In this document: piece after piece, positions 24,244-33,470 of the stretch
Numbering within the stretch: the first letter of the stretch is position 1
How the letters are laid out: each line of letters begins with the position of its first letter
NCBI GenBank assembly: GCA_965601665.1
Contig: OZ271833.1
Span: 1,302,001-1,366,000, forward strand
Direction of reading: 5' to 3'
Length of the DNA stretch: 64,000 nucleotides
Source: JANQNX01 sp965601665
Lineage (GTDB): Bacteria > Pseudomonadota > Gammaproteobacteria > Eutrophobiales > Eutrophobiaceae
The notes under the pieces: model-generated
Told to the model about the DNA's origin: nothing
The model's database searches: none
Seen by the model: the letters and a program-made list of their open reading frames with translations, nothing else
Translations under genes and position numbers: made by a program

Positions 24244-26073
24244 TTACTGTAACAGTGACAGTACCAGCTGTGGCTGGGAGTTGGCCTGTGCCAGGATTGA
24301 GATGCCTGCCTGTTGCAGGATCTGATCCTTGGTCAGGGCCGCTGTTTCAGCAGCAAAGTCAGCATCCTGGATTCGGCTGCGAGCAGCTGACAGGTTTTCT
24401 GCCGTTACTGAAAGGTTACTTACAACTGACTCAAAACGACTCTGAATAGCACCCAACTGCGCGCGAGAACTGTTGATTGTGTCAAGAGCAGCATCTACTG
24501 AAATAATGGCAGCGTTTGCGCCAGCTACTGTACTGATGTCCGTCGCAGCAATGGTAGTACCACCCAGCGTACCAGACAGATTGGTTGTACCAGCAGTTAA
24601 ACCAGCATCACCAGGTGCAGTACCACCTATTACGAGGTCGGCACCTGAACTTGCAATGCTGTTAACAACGCCACGTAGCGTAGAAGTCACGCCTGCACCG
24701 CCAACACCACCAGCTAAACCTTCGGCGGCATCAGAGTCTGCACCAGCTTCAACCAGAACAATATTGGAACCATCGGCCTTGGTGATATCCAGGCTGGTAC
24801 CAGTACCAGAACTGGTATAACCGGTTAAACCGTTAATAGCCGTACCGATTTCGGCAGCGGTAATCGTGCCATCAGAACCAGCCGCGGTCAGGTCAAGCGC
24901 TGTACCGTCTACAGTTAATGTATAAGTCGGTGCAACAGCAGTTACGGCTTCAACACCATCAGTTGATGCAGCTGGAGCTGCGGCAAAAGTAGGACTCGTT
25001 GTAGCCCAGGCACCACCTACGGTAGCATCCTCGGTAAAAGTGAAGTTATCACCATCAGCCCGCTGTACACTTAACGTACCGTTAGTAATAGCGTCCGCTA
25101 TGTTGGCCTGAGCACCAAGGTCCAGTGTGTAACCAGCAACGGTACCGGTACCATCAGCGACAAAACCGGCAGCAACGAAAGCAGTTTGTAGTTCGGCTGC
25201 ACCTGCAGCGTTACCAGCAGCAGTAGTAACAGTCAAAACCTCACCTGCATCACCCGTGTCAAAGGTCAACTGGAATTGACCGTCGTTGTCGGTGTCAACA
25301 CCGGCAGTTAATGCGCCAGGGTTATATGTTGCAGTTGTAACAGAAACACCAGCCGTACCAACGACATCGTTAAACGTGATACCGGTCTGTACGTTGGTAG
25401 CGGTAGCCGTTACGTCTACAGAAGTTGCGCTGATTGCGTTAGCAATGGCCAGAGCGTCACCGGAAACGGCACCAACATCAACACCGTTGACGGTCAATTC
25501 GCCCGCAGCCAGATCGGCTGTTACCGCAGTTGTGTTAGCCAGGGTAGCCGTATCACGTTGACCAAGGTCAGCGGTACGGGCACTGGCAATAGCAGCTACG
25601 TCAATCGTCTGTCCGGCGTTTGCCCCAACCTGGAACTGCTGACTTGTAAAGCTTCCGTCTATCAGCTGAACACCGTTAAATGCAGAAGCAACGGCAGTAC
25701 GATCCATTTCTGCAATCAGCTGCGAAACTTCCTGCTGCAGAGCGGAGCGGTCCGTTGCGCTGTTGGTAGCGTTAGCTGACTGAACAGCCAGTTCACGAAT
25801 ACGCTGTAGTGATTTGGTAATCGCACCAAGGTCACCTTCAGCAGTCTGGGCAAGTGAAATACCGTCATTGGCGTTTCTGGCTGCCTGGTTAAGACCGTTA
25901 ATCTGTGCGGTCATACGGTTTGCAATAGCAAGACCCGCAGCGTCATCCTTTGCGCTGTTGATTCGCATACCCGAAGACAAACGCTGAAGCGATGTTGCCA
26001 GTCGGCTACCAGACGAATTCAGGTTTCTCTGAGCGTTCAGAGACATTACGTTAGTGTTAATTACTTGTGTCAT
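24244..26073 (-). CDS. fliC: Flagellin (FliC/FlaA), large type
   Basis: Filament subunit. Conserved D0/D1 N terminus (about 1-170, QVINTNVMSLNAQRNLNSSG; LSSGMRINSAKDDAAGLAIA) and C terminus (about 515-609, ending PQLVLSLLQ). The central exposed region (about 170-515) is unusually long and low-complexity (Ala, Thr, Gly, Val). It contains at least three flagellin-IN-like modules near 190-225, 290-345 and 385-445. At 609 residues it is larger than most bacterial flagellins. It is the only flagellin in the window, transcribed alone from a sigma-28 promoter with a leader of about 100 nt. Confidence 0.96.
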   Translation of the reverse strand: MTQVINTNVMSLNAQRNLNSSGSRLATSLQRLSSGMRINSAKDDAAGLAIANRMTAQINGLNQAARNANDGISLAQTAEGDLGAITKSLQRIRELAVQSANATNSATDRSALQQEVSQLIAEMDRTAVASAFNGVQLIDGSFTSQQFQVGANAGQTIDVAAIASARTADLGQRDTATLANTTAVTADLAAGELTVNGVDVGAVSGDALAIANAISATSVDVTATATNVQTGITFNDVVGTAGVSVTTATYNPGALTAGVDTDNDGQFQLTFDTGDAGEVLTVTTAAGNAAGAAELQTAFVAAGFVADGTGTVAGYTLDLGAQANIADAITNGTLSVQRADGDNFTFTEDATVGGAWATTSPTFAAAPAASTDGVEAVTAVAPTYTLTVDGTALDLTAAGSDGTITAAEIGTAINGLTGYTSSGTGTSLDITKADGSNIVLVEAGADSDAAEGLAGGVGGAGVTSTLRGVVNSIASSGADLVIGGTAPGDAGLTAGTTNLSGTLGGTTIAATDISTVAGANAAIISVDAALDTINSSRAQLGAIQSRFESVVSNLSVTAENLSAARSRIQDADFAAETAALTKDQILQQAGISILAQANSQPQLVLSLLQ

Positions 26074-26183
26074 AAGTTTAGCTCCTTAACTATTTCCCAC
26101 CTTCTCCATTCAGCGATAGGAAGTCAGGTTATTCTCTAGCAGATATATCAAACCTTGATCGATATTCACTGCTTCCGAAGAAC

Positions 26184-26211
26184 ATATCGGCACGGTATAA
26201 AAATAACTTTA
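26184..26211 (-). promoter_or_regulatory. Sigma-28 promoter of flagellin
   Basis: The minus strand has TAAAGTTA, then after 12 nt GCCGATAT. The consensus is TAAAGTTT-N11-GCCGATAA, so the spacer is one base longer than ideal and the last base differs. Predicted start near 26177, giving a leader of about 100 nt. Confidence 0.85.
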
Positions 26212-26240
26212 GCTAAATATGCAAATAAATTTGTAAGTAG

Positions 26241-26282
26241 AAAAAAATAAGCCATTGAAAAAAAACGTTTTTTCAATGGCTT
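26241..26282 (-). terminator. Rho-independent terminator of the flgB-flgL operon
   Basis: A long hairpin with arms AAGCCATTGAAAAAA and its complement (26249-26282), then on the minus strand ATTTTTTTCT. It lies 36 nt past the flgL stop and separates the hook operon from the flagellin promoter. Confidence 0.92.
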
Positions 26283-26317
26283 CAGAGGGTGGAGAACAGA
26301 TATGTTTAGAACTAAAC

Positions 26318-27565
26318 CTAAATAAATTGAAACAGGCTTAAACCTTGTATACGAGCATATGACTGCTGGGCCGCTTCCAGTGCTACCAGTCGTGACTGCA
26401 ATTCAACAGCCGCCTCTGCAATATCAACATCGCGTATCTCTGACAGTGTAGCCTGTAATTCGATCTTGAACGCCTCGTTAACATTATCCTGGTCGTCAAT
26501 CGTCTTTAATCTTGCGCCAACACTGGTGCGTACCTGGGTAATGTTTTCAAAGGCATTATCGATTTCTACCAGTGACTGGTTAATCAGGTTTAGTGCTTCA
26601 GACTCGCTGACACCGACACTGGCGGTAGACATCTCCAGGCCTGTCACCAGTTTTTGTACGGAACTGAATAAAGATTCATTATTACTTGAAGTCACTGTAA
26701 AACTGTCACCTGGTTGAGGAGTACCATTGAAACCGGTTTCTATGCCATTAAATTGTATGGTGCCGCCACTGACATAGTCAGGCGCATCCAGCGTGGCATC
26801 GAGCGGTAGCGCGGGAATGATTTGGCCATCCACGCTGCCGACGACGTTATAACCGACATTACCGTTACTATTCGTTACGAATGAAATCGTGTAATCCTGC
26901 CGGGTGGCATTGTAGGTCAGCGGATCGACCACCTGGCCATGATTGATGATGGTCTCACCCGTATTGGCGATATTGCTCACCACCTGGAAAGAGCCGTTGC
27001 CGTTTTTCAGGTTCATGAAAACAGCATCACCGGCGTCACTATCCTGCATTTGTCTGCCGGTTGATAGCTGCAGTGAGCGCGCACCGTTATCACCATTGTA
27101 GACATAGGTGCCGTCGCTGGTCTGTGTAAACGGTTGTGTATTGACCTGGAATCCGGCGAATAAATATTCCTGGTTGGCATCACGTGTATTCGCCAGGCCG
27201 ACGAGTTCCTGGAGACGCTCCCTGACTTCCTGCGCCAACGCAAATCGATCTGTATCACTCAGCGTCGAATTGGCACCCTGTACCGCTATCTCGCGCACGC
27301 GTAATAAAGAGTCTTGTACATTCTTTAACGTGGCTTCTTCCAGTGTCAATCGATTACGCGCATAGTCCGCATTACGTTGAAACTGTTCAGTAGCTGCCAG
27401 GGTCTGTTCCAGGCGTAATACCTGGGTAGCGCCTGTGGGATCATCTGACGGACGATTCAATTTTTGTCCTGTAGCGATTTGCTCCTGGACTTCGGCCAGC
27501 TTGAATTGCTGGTCAAGGATGTTGTTCAAACCGCGTTGCAAATAAAAATTACTGGAAACTCTCAT
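26318..27565 (-). CDS. flgL: FlgL, hook-filament junction protein (HAP3)
   Basis: Second junction protein between hook and filament. It has 415 residues. The flagellin-like N terminus MRVSSNFYLQRGLNNILDQQ carries GQKLNRPSDDPTGATQVLRL, and the C-terminal helix ends RLVALEAAQQSYARIQGLSL. The middle holds a variable domain. It lies 6 nt after flgK and is the last gene before the terminator at 26241-26282. Confidence 0.95.
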   Translation of the reverse strand: MRVSSNFYLQRGLNNILDQQFKLAEVQEQIATGQKLNRPSDDPTGATQVLRLEQTLAATEQFQRNADYARNRLTLEEATLKNVQDSLLRVREIAVQGANSTLSDTDRFALAQEVRERLQELVGLANTRDANQEYLFAGFQVNTQPFTQTSDGTYVYNGDNGARSLQLSTGRQMQDSDAGDAVFMNLKNGNGSFQVVSNIANTGETIINHGQVVDPLTYNATRQDYTISFVTNSNGNVGYNVVGSVDGQIIPALPLDATLDAPDYVSGGTIQFNGIETGFNGTPQPGDSFTVTSSNNESLFSSVQKLVTGLEMSTASVGVSESEALNLINQSLVEIDNAFENITQVRTSVGARLKTIDDQDNVNEAFKIELQATLSEIRDVDIAEAAVELQSRLVALEAAQQSYARIQGLSLFQFI

Positions 27566-27571
27566 GCTGCC

Positions 27572-29902
27572 CTACCTTACTGCATCCATCAGTGAGTTAA
27601 ACAGGTTGTCTGCTACCGTGATCATTTGCGCAGCTGCCGTGTAGGACTGCTGGAATCGCAACATGTTGGAGGCCTCCTCATCAAGATTGACACCGGAAAC
27701 ACTCTCTCTTGCTTCAAAGGCCTGCTGTTTTAATACTTCCAGTGCCTGGCTACTGATCTCGGTCTGGCGTGTGCGTGCCCCGACCTCGGCAACCATTTGC
27801 CCATAAGCGTCCTGGTATGAAGCAGAACCGTTGATTAATGTCTGTGCATTTTGCAATGCACCCAGTAATAGCCCGTTACGGTTATCTCCCGCGGCCCCTG
27901 CATTGTTGGAAATGACAAACGCATCACCATCCTGTGGGAAACCGGAAATCGTAAACGTGACAGATTCATCGGCGTTCAAGGGAATAGTAAACGACTTTCC
28001 CGCATTCTCTGTCGCAGGATCATAAGCCAGTGTGCCTCCAGGCGCAGGTACTGTATAAGTAAAGGTATTTCCTGCGACTGCAACGGCGCCGTTGTTGATC
28101 GTATTCGTACCAGTGGCAAAATCAGCGCTGGCAAAACCACCTGCTGTTGTAAAGGTATTGGTAATATCAATATCAAAAGACACACCATCGATGCGGCTGA
28201 AGACGAGGTCGCCGCCAGCAACACTGCCGGTTACCGTTATACCTGCTGCGGTCAATGCGCCGCTGGCAGCAGTGATCGCATTATCAATACGTGTTGCGTC
28301 AATGGTCTCGGGGACGCCACCAGCCTGGGTCACGTTTAAAATCGCGACACCGTCCACCGTCAGGCTGAATGCTTCACCGTCCACTGTAGAAACCGCGTTT
28401 GTGAAGAGCCCAGACAAGGACGAATCATTTTGCACTGCTGCTGCCGGCGCAGTATATGTCAGGTTTATATCTGAAGCTAAAGGCACAGCCAGTATAGCGA
28501 CGCCGTCGGTTCTTGATGTTGTCGGTTCACTGATCACCGCATTACCAATATTGGATGACGTACCGGTTGCGTCTGTAACAGCTGCTGCCTTCAATGGCGC
28601 GGCCATGGCCAACTTGCGCGGGTCCGAAATCAATACCGACATGTCGGCAGTCGCGGTTGCCGTTGGCCTGATGATATATTGATCACCCGCGTTACCTGCG
28701 GCAGATAACGTCAGGGTAAATCCATCTATCTCCGCCGAGGTATAAGGCCAGGTGCCGCCCGTGTCGATTGCCGTCGTGGTATTATCACTTAGCCGGGTCA
28801 GCGTATAGGTGTTCCCACCGTTGTAAATCAGTTGATAGTCACTATCCGATAAATTGGATACGTTGGTAATCGACGCACTGGTCAATGCAGGCGCACCATT
28901 CAGTGCTGCAATTGCAGGTGTCCCTACACTAAAAAATGTCTGGTCCACATCACCATCCAGGCTGATACCCAGCTGGTGCTGTTGATTAAAAGTTTCTGCC
29001 AGCCCTAGCGCCAAACGGCCCAGTGCGTTTCTTGCTGGCTCCAGCATATCTGACTGAAACGACAATGCCGCTCCCATGCTGCCCCCTGTAATACTGTCCG
29101 ATATTACCGAGGAAAAAAATGTATCGCTGATCGTGACTTCATAGCGACCATCATAAACTTCAGCTACGCCGATGCTGCTCGCTTGATTACCAATCACCAG
29201 GGGCTGGCCATTGCCAATGAAGACATTCAGAGAACCGTCATTTTGTGAAATTGTATTGACGCTTACCAGCTCTGATAGTTCGAGTATTAATTTGTCACGC
29301 TGATCAAGTAAATCATTTGGCGAACCACCACCCACAAGACCGGCAGCTTCAACTATGCGCGAGTTGATATCGGCCAGGGAATTGGCAAGATTGTTCATCT
29401 TTGCAACATCTTCATTAAGCAGACTGCGCACTTCATCACCAAGAGAAGTCAAACGCTGGTCCAGAAATTGAAAACGTTCAACCAGCGATTCTGCTTCACT
29501 GACAAACACCTGCCTTGCAGTCACCGAGGAGGGTAAATCGTTCACGTCCTGAAGCGCTGAAAAAAAGTTTTGCAGGCTTGGAGCAAGTCCGGTTTCGGCA
29601 TCAGCGAGCATATTATCCATGCGGCTCGCTAGTAGCAGAAACGCATCGGCTTCGCTGGTACTTGTCGTACTGGTACGTAGCTGCGAGATGACAAACTCAT
29701 TGGCAACCCGGGTGATTGCACCGACTTGTACACCACTACCTATATAACCACTGCCAACATTCTGCGGAGTATTGGGTGCCAGCTCAACACGCTGTCTACT
29801 GTAACCCTCGGTATTGACGTTGGAAATATTATTACTGACCGTAGCCAGACTTCTCTGCGACGCGAGCAAACCACTTATCGCCGAATTTAATATAGAACTC
29901 AT
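27572..29902 (-). CDS. flgK: FlgK, hook-filament junction protein (HAP1), enlarged
   Basis: First hook-associated protein. Conserved N terminus (SSILNSAISGLLASQRSLAT; SNNISNVNTEGYSRQRVEL) and C terminus (about 680-776, SGVNLDEEASNMLRFQQSYT). At 776 residues it is much longer than the enterobacterial protein of about 550. The extra sequence lies at about 330-650, including residues about 500-612 that match an insert in the hook protein FlgE of this genome (shared SFDIDI/NFDIVV and ATGTNTINNG). It lies 11 nt after flgJ. Confidence 0.95.
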   Translation of the reverse strand: MSSILNSAISGLLASQRSLATVSNNISNVNTEGYSRQRVELAPNTPQNVGSGYIGSGVQVGAITRVANEFVISQLRTSTTSTSEADAFLLLASRMDNMLADAETGLAPSLQNFFSALQDVNDLPSSVTARQVFVSEAESLVERFQFLDQRLTSLGDEVRSLLNEDVAKMNNLANSLADINSRIVEAAGLVGGGSPNDLLDQRDKLILELSELVSVNTISQNDGSLNVFIGNGQPLVIGNQASSIGVAEVYDGRYEVTISDTFFSSVISDSITGGSMGAALSFQSDMLEPARNALGRLALGLAETFNQQHQLGISLDGDVDQTFFSVGTPAIAALNGAPALTSASITNVSNLSDSDYQLIYNGGNTYTLTRLSDNTTTAIDTGGTWPYTSAEIDGFTLTLSAAGNAGDQYIIRPTATATADMSVLISDPRKLAMAAPLKAAAVTDATGTSSNIGNAVISEPTTSRTDGVAILAVPLASDINLTYTAPAAAVQNDSSLSGLFTNAVSTVDGEAFSLTVDGVAILNVTQAGGVPETIDATRIDNAITAASGALTAAGITVTGSVAGGDLVFSRIDGVSFDIDITNTFTTAGGFASADFATGTNTINNGAVAVAGNTFTYTVPAPGGTLAYDPATENAGKSFTIPLNADESVTFTISGFPQDGDAFVISNNAGAAGDNRNGLLLGALQNAQTLINGSASYQDAYGQMVAEVGARTRQTEISSQALEVLKQQAFEARESVSGVNLDEEASNMLRFQQSYTAAAQMITVADNLFNSLMDAVR
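28067..28405 (-). repeat. FlgK copy of a module shared with FlgE
   Basis: Codes for FlgK residues about 500-612. It aligns with FlgE residues about 215-327 over most of its length: a beta-rich start (FSLTVDGVAI vs YSLSVGGVPL), AAGITVTGSVAGG vs AQGISFTGTAAGG, then FATGTNTINNGAVAV vs YATGTNTINNGTVAV. The DNA also stays recognisably alike around the TGTNTINNG codons, suggesting intragenomic duplication or gene conversion rather than only shared fold. Confidence 0.7.
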
Positions 29903-29913
29903 ACCGGGCTACC

Positions 29914-30780
29914 TTATATCGTTTCTCTTTTCATAATACTGCTAACCTTATCCGCGTATTCAGGATCGGTCGCATAGCCTGCCTGTTGCAAGGCATGAAT
30001 ATAATCAATTCCGTTCCCCGTTTGCTGCAATGCAGACTGGTAGCGGTCATTGGATTTAATGAATTTAACGTAGTCTTTAAAGCTTTCCTCATAAGAGTCA
30101 TATACCCTGAAATCTGAATATTCCTTACTGGCGACACCATCACGATATTCCAGCGAGGCAACGCGGATGCTATTACCAGACCAGCGTGCGTCCGCCTTGA
30201 TACCAAACAGGTTATGACTACTGTTGCCGTCAGCTGTATGCATGATTTTCCGGCCCCAACCGGTTTCCAATGCCGACTGTGCAATCAATACGGCAGTCGG
30301 CACGCCCAGTTCCCTGGCTGCTTTTTCTGCAAAAGGACGCATGGCCTCAATATATTCCTCGGGGTTGGAAAACGCCTGGCTTTTGACGACACTGTCGCGG
30401 TTAAGGTCTGGAAATTCACGTCGCGACGGTAGCGGGTTCAATTCCCTATCAGGATCGATGCCGCTGGCATCACCTTTCACCATATGCTGTAGCTGGCGCA
30501 CAATACTCTCGGCAATCCCGATACCGCGCTTTTCTGCCATGTTTAGCGACAGCTGCTGGTCCATCATGTCCTGGTAAAAACGGGTTTTATCAGAATCAAA
30601 CAATCCTTCGCCCAGGTTGGCATCGCGCATCTGCTTCATCAACAATTGTAAAAACAGGGCCTCGAACTGCTCTGCTACCTTTTGCAGGGCCTCCGGGGAG
30701 TCCTGTTTAGATGCCAGCTTTAACTGTGAGAGACCCTCGAAACTGGTATAAATACTGGCGCTGGAAAGATCAGGCTTCAT
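29914..30780 (-). CDS. flgJ: FlgJ, rod-cap scaffold with peptidoglycan hydrolase domain
   Basis: Dual-function protein: the N-terminal rod-binding domain (about 25-105, EQFEALFLQLLMKQMRDANL) caps the rod, and the C-terminal glucosaminidase domain (about 145-288) opens the cell wall. The catalytic Glu is in SALETGWGRK (about 169-178). It has 288 residues, the two-domain version seen in gammaproteobacteria. It lies 13 nt after flgI. Confidence 0.95.
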   Translation of the reverse strand: MKPDLSSASIYTSFEGLSQLKLASKQDSPEALQKVAEQFEALFLQLLMKQMRDANLGEGLFDSDKTRFYQDMMDQQLSLNMAEKRGIGIAESIVRQLQHMVKGDASGIDPDRELNPLPSRREFPDLNRDSVVKSQAFSNPEEYIEAMRPFAEKAARELGVPTAVLIAQSALETGWGRKIMHTADGNSSHNLFGIKADARWSGNSIRVASLEYRDGVASKEYSDFRVYDSYEESFKDYVKFIKSNDRYQSALQQTGNGIDYIHALQQAGYATDPEYADKVSSIMKRETI

Positions 30781-30793
30781 CGTTCACCACCAG

Positions 30794-31897
30794 TCAGATA
30801 ACAATCAGTTCGGCACGCAAAGCACCGGCCTCTTTCAATGCTTCCAGAATCGCCACCAGGTCACCTGGCGCCGCACCTACCTGGTTCACTGCACGAACAA
30901 CATCATCCAGTGACACGCCAGGGTTGAACAGGAACATGCGATTGTCTTCCTGTGTTACCTCGATTTCCGATGACGGTATCACCGCCGTGGTACCGTCCGA
31001 GAATGGACCCGGCTGACTGATAATGGGGTTCTCGCTAATGGTAACCACTAGGCTGCCATGCGACACTGCAGCCTCGTTGACCGTGACACTCTGATTAATG
31101 ACTACGGTGCCGGTTCTTGAGTTGACTATTACCCTGGCTGCAGCAGAGCCGGGTTCAAAACTGATATTTTCCAGTAGCGACGCAAAAGCGACACGTTGGC
31201 TGTAGTCTTCCGGAGCAGTGACCCTGACCGACGTGCCATCGATAGGCTCAGCCGTGCCAAGGCCAATCCATTCGTTGATCGCATCAGCCATACGATTAGC
31301 CGTGGTAAAATCCGGCCTATGCAGGTTCAACACGATGGAACCTGATTGTCCGAAGGATGATGGTACGGTACGTTCTACAATTGCACCGTTGGGAATTCGA
31401 CCGGCGCTGGGAACATTAACCGACACGCTGGAACCATCAGTCGTTTCCACACCAAAGCCACCAACGACAACATTACCCTGGGCAATGGCATATATCTGAC
31501 CATCGATACCTTTTAATGGCGCCATTAACAGGCTACCACCACGTAAACTTTTGGCATTGCCAAGTGAGGATACGGTGACATCAATTTGCTGTCCGGGTTT
31601 GGCGAATGGTGGCAACGTGGCATGAATGACAACGGCGGCGATATTGGTTAACTGCGGATTGGTACCTTCAGGCAACGTGATACCGAACTGTCGCAACATG
31701 CTATCGAGTGACTGGGTTGTAAACGGCGTTTGCACCGTTTGATCACCGGTACCATCCAGGCCAACTACCAGTCCATAACCGATCAACTGGTTATCGCGTA
31801 CACCAGCGACATTGGCAACATCCTTGATACGCTCTGCGTAGGTCAAGCCCGATACCTGGAACAGGAGTAACGCGATCAGAAAAGAGAGTTTATTCAT
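30794..31897 (-). CDS. flgI: FlgI, P-ring protein
   Basis: Periplasmic ring protein surrounding the rod in the peptidoglycan layer. Sec signal peptide about 1-21 (ends LTYAE). Conserved segments are RIKDVANVAGVRDNQLIGYG, LVVGLDGTGDQT and the C-terminal LVAILEALKEAGALRAELIV. It has 367 residues, the usual length. FlgA, its dedicated chaperone, is encoded separately at 39682 on the other strand. Confidence 0.97.
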   Translation of the reverse strand: MNKLSFLIALLLFQVSGLTYAERIKDVANVAGVRDNQLIGYGLVVGLDGTGDQTVQTPFTTQSLDSMLRQFGITLPEGTNPQLTNIAAVVIHATLPPFAKPGQQIDVTVSSLGNAKSLRGGSLLMAPLKGIDGQIYAIAQGNVVVGGFGVETTDGSSVSVNVPSAGRIPNGAIVERTVPSSFGQSGSIVLNLHRPDFTTANRMADAINEWIGLGTAEPIDGTSVRVTAPEDYSQRVAFASLLENISFEPGSAAARVIVNSRTGTVVINQSVTVNEAAVSHGSLVVTISENPIISQPGPFSDGTTAVIPSSEIEVTQEDNRMFLFNPGVSLDDVVRAVNQVGAAPGDLVAILEALKEAGALRAELIVI

Positions 31898-31907
31898 GAT
31901 GCATCTC

Positions 31908-32633
31908 CTAGTAAGGCATGAACGGGCCGCTAAAGAATCTGGCTAACCAGCCCTTGAAACCGGATTCGGCAATCGCGCCTTCACCGATATAATTGATGGT
32001 GGCATCAGCAACCTTGGTCGACATCACCGAGTTATCAGAAAGAATGTCGATGGGCCTGACGATGCCGGAAAGCTGAATGTATTCAGGTCCATTATTAATC
32101 GTGACGCGTTTCTCGCCACGGACTATCAGGTTCCCGTTGGGCAATACTTCAACGACGCTCACCGTGATACTGCCGGTCAATTCGTTTTCCTGGCTGGCAC
32201 TGCCGGACCCATCGAACGCATGATCGGAGCTCAGGCTGGATTCAAAACTCAGGTTGTTGGTTCTATCCAATGGCAGAAAACCAGGAACATTGAATTCAGG
32301 TGACGCACCGAGGATGGTCGGGTTGGCGATATTTGTCGATGTGTCCTTATCAATGATTGTCGTGGTCGCCTTACTGGCATCCGTGGCCTCGGCAAGACGT
32401 ATAGTCAGGATGTCGCCAATGCGCCTGGCCTTGATGTCTTCAAACAGACGCACATCGAAACCCGCCTGGTAAATCGAACCATTAGGCTGTGGCGCGACAG
32501 GCGGCAATGCTGGTCTTACAACGGCAAACTCGGGGTTACGTTTTGCCGTTGTCTGGCAACCTGCCAGCAACGCCAGAGAATTGACAAGTAGTAATATCAA
32601 TGAGTTACGTAAAAATTGGTTAGTTCCAGTCAT
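31908..32633 (-). CDS. flgH: FlgH, L-ring lipoprotein
   Basis: Outer-membrane lipoprotein forming the L-ring. Signal peptide with lipobox LAGC (Cys near 26). Conserved SIYQAGFDVRLFEDIKARRIGD, then ITVSVVEVLPNGNLIVRGEK and the C-terminal ARFFSGPFMPY. It has 241 residues. It lies 14 nt after flgG. Confidence 0.96.
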   Translation of the reverse strand: MTGTNQFLRNSLILLLVNSLALLAGCQTTAKRNPEFAVVRPALPPVAPQPNGSIYQAGFDVRLFEDIKARRIGDILTIRLAEATDASKATTTIIDKDTSTNIANPTILGASPEFNVPGFLPLDRTNNLSFESSLSSDHAFDGSGSASQENELTGSITVSVVEVLPNGNLIVRGEKRVTINNGPEYIQLSGIVRPIDILSDNSVMSTKVADATINYIGEGAIAESGFKGWLARFFSGPFMPY

Positions 32634-32647
32634 GTCAGTCCACTTTA

Positions 32648-33433
32648 TTAGAGGTTGTTACTGGCATACTGCAACATTTGATCCGATGTTGAGATTGCCT
32701 TGGAATTCATTTCATAGGCACGCTGGGTTTCAATCATATTTACCAGTTCTTCAACCACGTTGACGTTGGAACTTTCCAGCGCACCCTGGACGGTTCGTCC
32801 CAATCCGTTCAGGCCGGGAGTACCTAATGTTACGGTACCACTGGCCTGCGTCTCCCTAAGCAGGTTATCACCGATAGGCTGTAAACCGGCCGGGTTAATA
32901 AAGTCGGCCAGCTGAATGGCGCCGACCTGCGTTGGCGCAGTGTTACCTGCGACCAGGGCGCTTACCACTCCATCTTCACCCACGGTAATACTGACCGTGT
33001 TCGGTGGAATATTGATTGCCGGCTGTAATATAAACCCGTTGGATGTGACTACCTGTCCCTGGGCATCAATTTGAAAACTGCCATCGCGGGTATAGGCAGT
33101 CGTTCCGTCTGGCATAACAATTTCAAAAAACCCATTACCGCTCACGGCAATATCCAACGGGTTTTCCGTCTGGATAATGTTGCCCTGGCTGTAGAATTTT
33201 TGTGTCGACATGGTCCTGACGCCGGTACCGATCATTAAACCGGTCGGGATCTGGGTATTCTGGGAAGACTGCGCACCCGGCTGCCTGACAGTTTGGTATA
33301 ACAAATCGTTGAATACCGGTCGTGACTGTTTATATCCTGTCGTGTTTACATTGGCCAGATTGTTTGAGATCACAGCCATACGTGTCTGCTGTGCGTCCAG
33401 TCCCGTCTTTGCTATCCATAGTGCCTGGGTCAT
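32648..33433 (-). CDS. flgG: FlgG, distal rod protein
   Basis: Forms the distal rod. It has 261 residues. N-terminal ALWIAKTGLDAQQTRMAVIS and NNLANVNTTGYKQSRPVFND, a hydrophilic core with GNGFFEI and YTRDGSF, and a C terminus of SSNVNVVEELVNMIETQRAY. The length matches E. coli FlgG closely. It lies 37 nt after flgF. Confidence 0.97.
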   Translation of the reverse strand: MTQALWIAKTGLDAQQTRMAVISNNLANVNTTGYKQSRPVFNDLLYQTVRQPGAQSSQNTQIPTGLMIGTGVRTMSTQKFYSQGNIIQTENPLDIAVSGNGFFEIVMPDGTTAYTRDGSFQIDAQGQVVTSNGFILQPAINIPPNTVSITVGEDGVVSALVAGNTAPTQVGAIQLADFINPAGLQPIGDNLLRETQASGTVTLGTPGLNGLGRTVQGALESSNVNVVEELVNMIETQRAYEMNSKAISTSDQMLQYASNNL

Positions 33434-33470
33434 TATCTTTTCTCCATCTAGATTTTTATTCGTGTGGGCT

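Noticed and set aside
25286..25779. Plus-strand frames opposite flagellin
   Set aside because: They are antisense shadows of the repetitive flagellin centre, without start signals or motifs.
28092..28682. 196-residue plus-strand frame opposite flgK
   Set aside because: It lies fully antisense to flgK in a low-complexity Ala/Thr/Val region. Composition explains the open frame.
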